From NCBI GenBank assembly GCA_903927685.1, contig CAIYOB010000597.1:1-6392 (forward strand): a DNA stretch of 6,392 nucleotides, read 5' to 3'. Source of the stretch: an uncultured Planctomycetaceae bacterium (GTDB lineage Bacteria; Planctomycetota; Planctomycetia; Pirellulales; Pirellulaceae). Positions 5,108 through 6,392 of the stretch are shown one piece after another. The notes below the pieces were generated by a model. The model had not been told where the DNA came from and did no database searches. It saw only the letters and a program-made list of their open reading frames with translations. Position numbers and translations under genes: made by a program. Each line of letters begins with the position of its first letter. The first letter of the stretch is position 1.

Positions 5108-6392
5108 AGACACAGTTCCATCAGCTGACTCAATCCGTGTTCGGCCGCATGCTGCTGTACGTGGTCATTCCCACGTTGCTGATCTTCGCCCTGGTCATCG
5201 TGCTGGGGACCCTGGCGACGTTCGAGGGCTTGCGGCAGGCGGCAGAAGAACGCCTGCGGAGCGAGGTTGCGTTGCATGCGGCCCGGATTGAAGAGCGGCT
5301 GGTGCGGGCCGTATTGAGCGCCCAGCGGATGGCGGAAGCCCAGGTAGCGGGCATGTTCGGCAACCGGACCGCGTCGCTGGAACTCGCCCGCGCCGTGTTG
5401 CAGAACTCGCCGGAATTCACCGGCTGCTATTTCGGCTACGAACCCAACGCCGACCAGCAGGACGCCGCGAGCTTGGGCCACTTGCCGCCGGAGGCCCTGG
5501 ATGCGCAGGGGCGCTTCATCCCCTACTGGTTCGTCGTACCCGACCGGGCTCGGACGATCAAGCTCGAACCGTTGGAGGACTTGGAAACCGGCCTCGACTA
5601 CCAAGGCGCCAAGACGGCCTTCGAGAGCACCCACACGGCGGCGCCCTTGGTCACCGAGCCGTACCTGTACCAGGAGAAACTGATCGTCGAGCAGGTCTAT
5701 CCCATCGTCAAGGACGGCAAGTTCCTGGGAATCGCGGGGGTCGATTTCGCCCTGGCGGATATCGAAGCGGAACTCCGGCGGGCGGCCGAACGCGACCGGA
5801 TGGATCTGTTCCTGATCAGTTCCCGGGGACGCTTCATCGCAGCCACCACCGACCCGCCGTCAGACGAGGCTGCCGGGACCGAGGAGCGGCTGATGACCCG
5901 GGAGGTCGCCAGCTCGGATTACGCCGATCTGTTCGAGGATTTGCTGGGCCTGCGCAAAACGGCCCGCTTGAAATGTGTCGAGGACCCGGTCAACGGGGAA
6001 CGCTGCTATTTCGCGGCCGCCCCGATTCCCTCGGGCGGCTGGACCGTGATCCTGCGGGAGCCGGAAGCGAGCATCACGGGGCCGATTCGCCGACAGTTGG
6101 CCTATCGCATGTCGTTCTCGCTGGCCGCCTTGGCGGTCATCGTCGGCCTGCTGTTGATCATGAGCTACCGTTTGGGGTGGCGGGTGCGAGTCGCCGCCGA
6201 GGCGGCGGAACGGGTCGCGCGTGGCGACTTGACGGAAGACGTCGAAACGAGCAGCGTCCCCGACGAGACCGGAGCCTTGCTGTGCTCGATTCACTCGATG
6301 ACCGCCAACCTCAATAGCCTGGTGGGACAGGTCAAACAGAGCAGTGTCCAGCTGAACTCGACGGCCACCGAACTGGCCGCGACCAGCCGCCA
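5104..6392 (+). CDS. Methyl-accepting chemotaxis protein with dCache-type sensor domain (3' end outside window)
   Basis: The frame is open from the GTG at 5104 to the window end, giving 429 codons of an inner-membrane receptor. A short basic N-terminus precedes TM1 (about 17-39, 'LLYVVIPTLLIFALVIVLG'). A periplasmic region of about 290 residues follows. It carries dCache marks: a long helix (41-110), 'FIPYWF' (138-143), 'TEPYLYQEKLIVEQVYPIV' (184-202) and 'GKFLGIAGVDFAL' (205-217) with Asp214, followed by a smaller membrane-proximal lobe to about 333. TM2 spans about 337-355. The HAMP domain (about 356-407) shows 'RVARGDLTEDV' and 'DETGALL'. The start of the cytoplasmic signalling helix runs off the edge, so methylation sites and kinase-contact tip are not visible. 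The GTGA overlap with cheA and the strong GGAGGT at 5092 indicate coupled translation, so this receptor probably feeds the same kinase. The ligand cannot be predicted. The MCP call is strong, but the signalling domain itself is only begun. Confidence 0.9.
   Translation, partial: MKTQFHQLTQSVFGRMLLYVVIPTLLIFALVIVLGTLATFEGLRQAAEERLRSEVALHAARIEERLVRAVLSAQRMAEAQVAGMFGNRTASLELARAVLQNSPEFTGCYFGYEPNADQQDAASLGHLPPEALDAQGRFIPYWFVVPDRARTIKLEPLEDLETGLDYQGAKTAFESTHTAAPLVTEPYLYQEKLIVEQVYPIVKDGKFLGIAGVDFALADIEAELRRAAERDRMDLFLISSRGRFIAATTDPPSDEAAGTEERLMTREVASSDYADLFEDLLGLRKTARLKCVEDPVNGERCYFAAAPIPSGGWTVILREPEASITGPIRRQLAYRMSFSLAALAVIVGLLLIMSYRLGWRVRVAAEAAERVARGDLTEDVETSSVPDETGALLCSIHSMTANLNSLVGQVKQSSVQLNSTATELAATSR

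Noticed and set aside
4229..5113. A 294-codon antisense open frame opposite the CheA P5 and receiver domains
   Set aside because: It is rich in Gln/Arg/Val/Asp by mirroring the sense codons and has no family resemblance.
5053..5634. An antisense open frame opposite the start of the second MCP
   Set aside because: The sense frame has a Shine-Dalgarno, a TM segment and dCache features; the antisense reading has none.
1..6392. Mobile elements, CRISPR arrays, tRNA or other RNA genes
   Set aside because: Reading through the window, I saw no inverted terminal repeats, regularly spaced repeats or cloverleaf-like sequence. The strand is filled by coupled coding genes of uniform composition.

Overview
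The window is a single block of chemosensory (chemotaxis-like) signalling genes, all on the + strand, with essentially no intergenic DNA. In order it holds the 3' end of a methyl-accepting receptor (MCP), a CheW adaptor, a CheR methyltransferase with a C-terminal TPR region, a second CheW adaptor, a CheA kinase with a fused receiver domain, and the 5' two thirds or so of a second MCP with a periplasmic dCache-type sensor.

The order MCP, cheW, cheR-TPR, cheW, cheA-REC is that of the Wsp-type 'alternative cellular function' systems (wspA-wspB-wspC-wspD-wspE in Pseudomonas). The kinase in particular has the WspE character along its whole length. In the Pseudomonas wsp operon the next genes are the methylesterase wspF (cheB-like) and the diguanylate cyclase wspR. 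Here the position after the kinase is taken by a second receptor, and neither cheB nor an output gene is inside the window.

All internal junctions from the first cheW to the second MCP overlap by 4 or 7 bases. Four of the five complete or partial genes that begin in this window have a recognisable Shine-Dalgarno sequence in the preceding gene. This points to one translationally coupled transcript whose promoter lies upstream of the window. The likely working model is as follows. One or both receptors form an array with the two CheW adaptors and control CheA-REC autophosphorylation. CheR methylates the receptors for adaptation. The CheA receiver acts as phosphate sink or acceptor, and the real output regulator lies outside.

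The DNA is clearly G+C-rich (about two thirds by eye), with strong G/C bias at third codon positions. Long antisense and out-of-frame open readings are a by-product of that bias. The source is a GC-rich Gram-negative-type bacterium with a periplasmic sensor. A planctomycete or a proteobacterium would both fit, and I lean to Planctomycetota only weakly. I see no RNA gene, mobile element, CRISPR array or terminator. There is no gene-free stretch longer than 7 bases.
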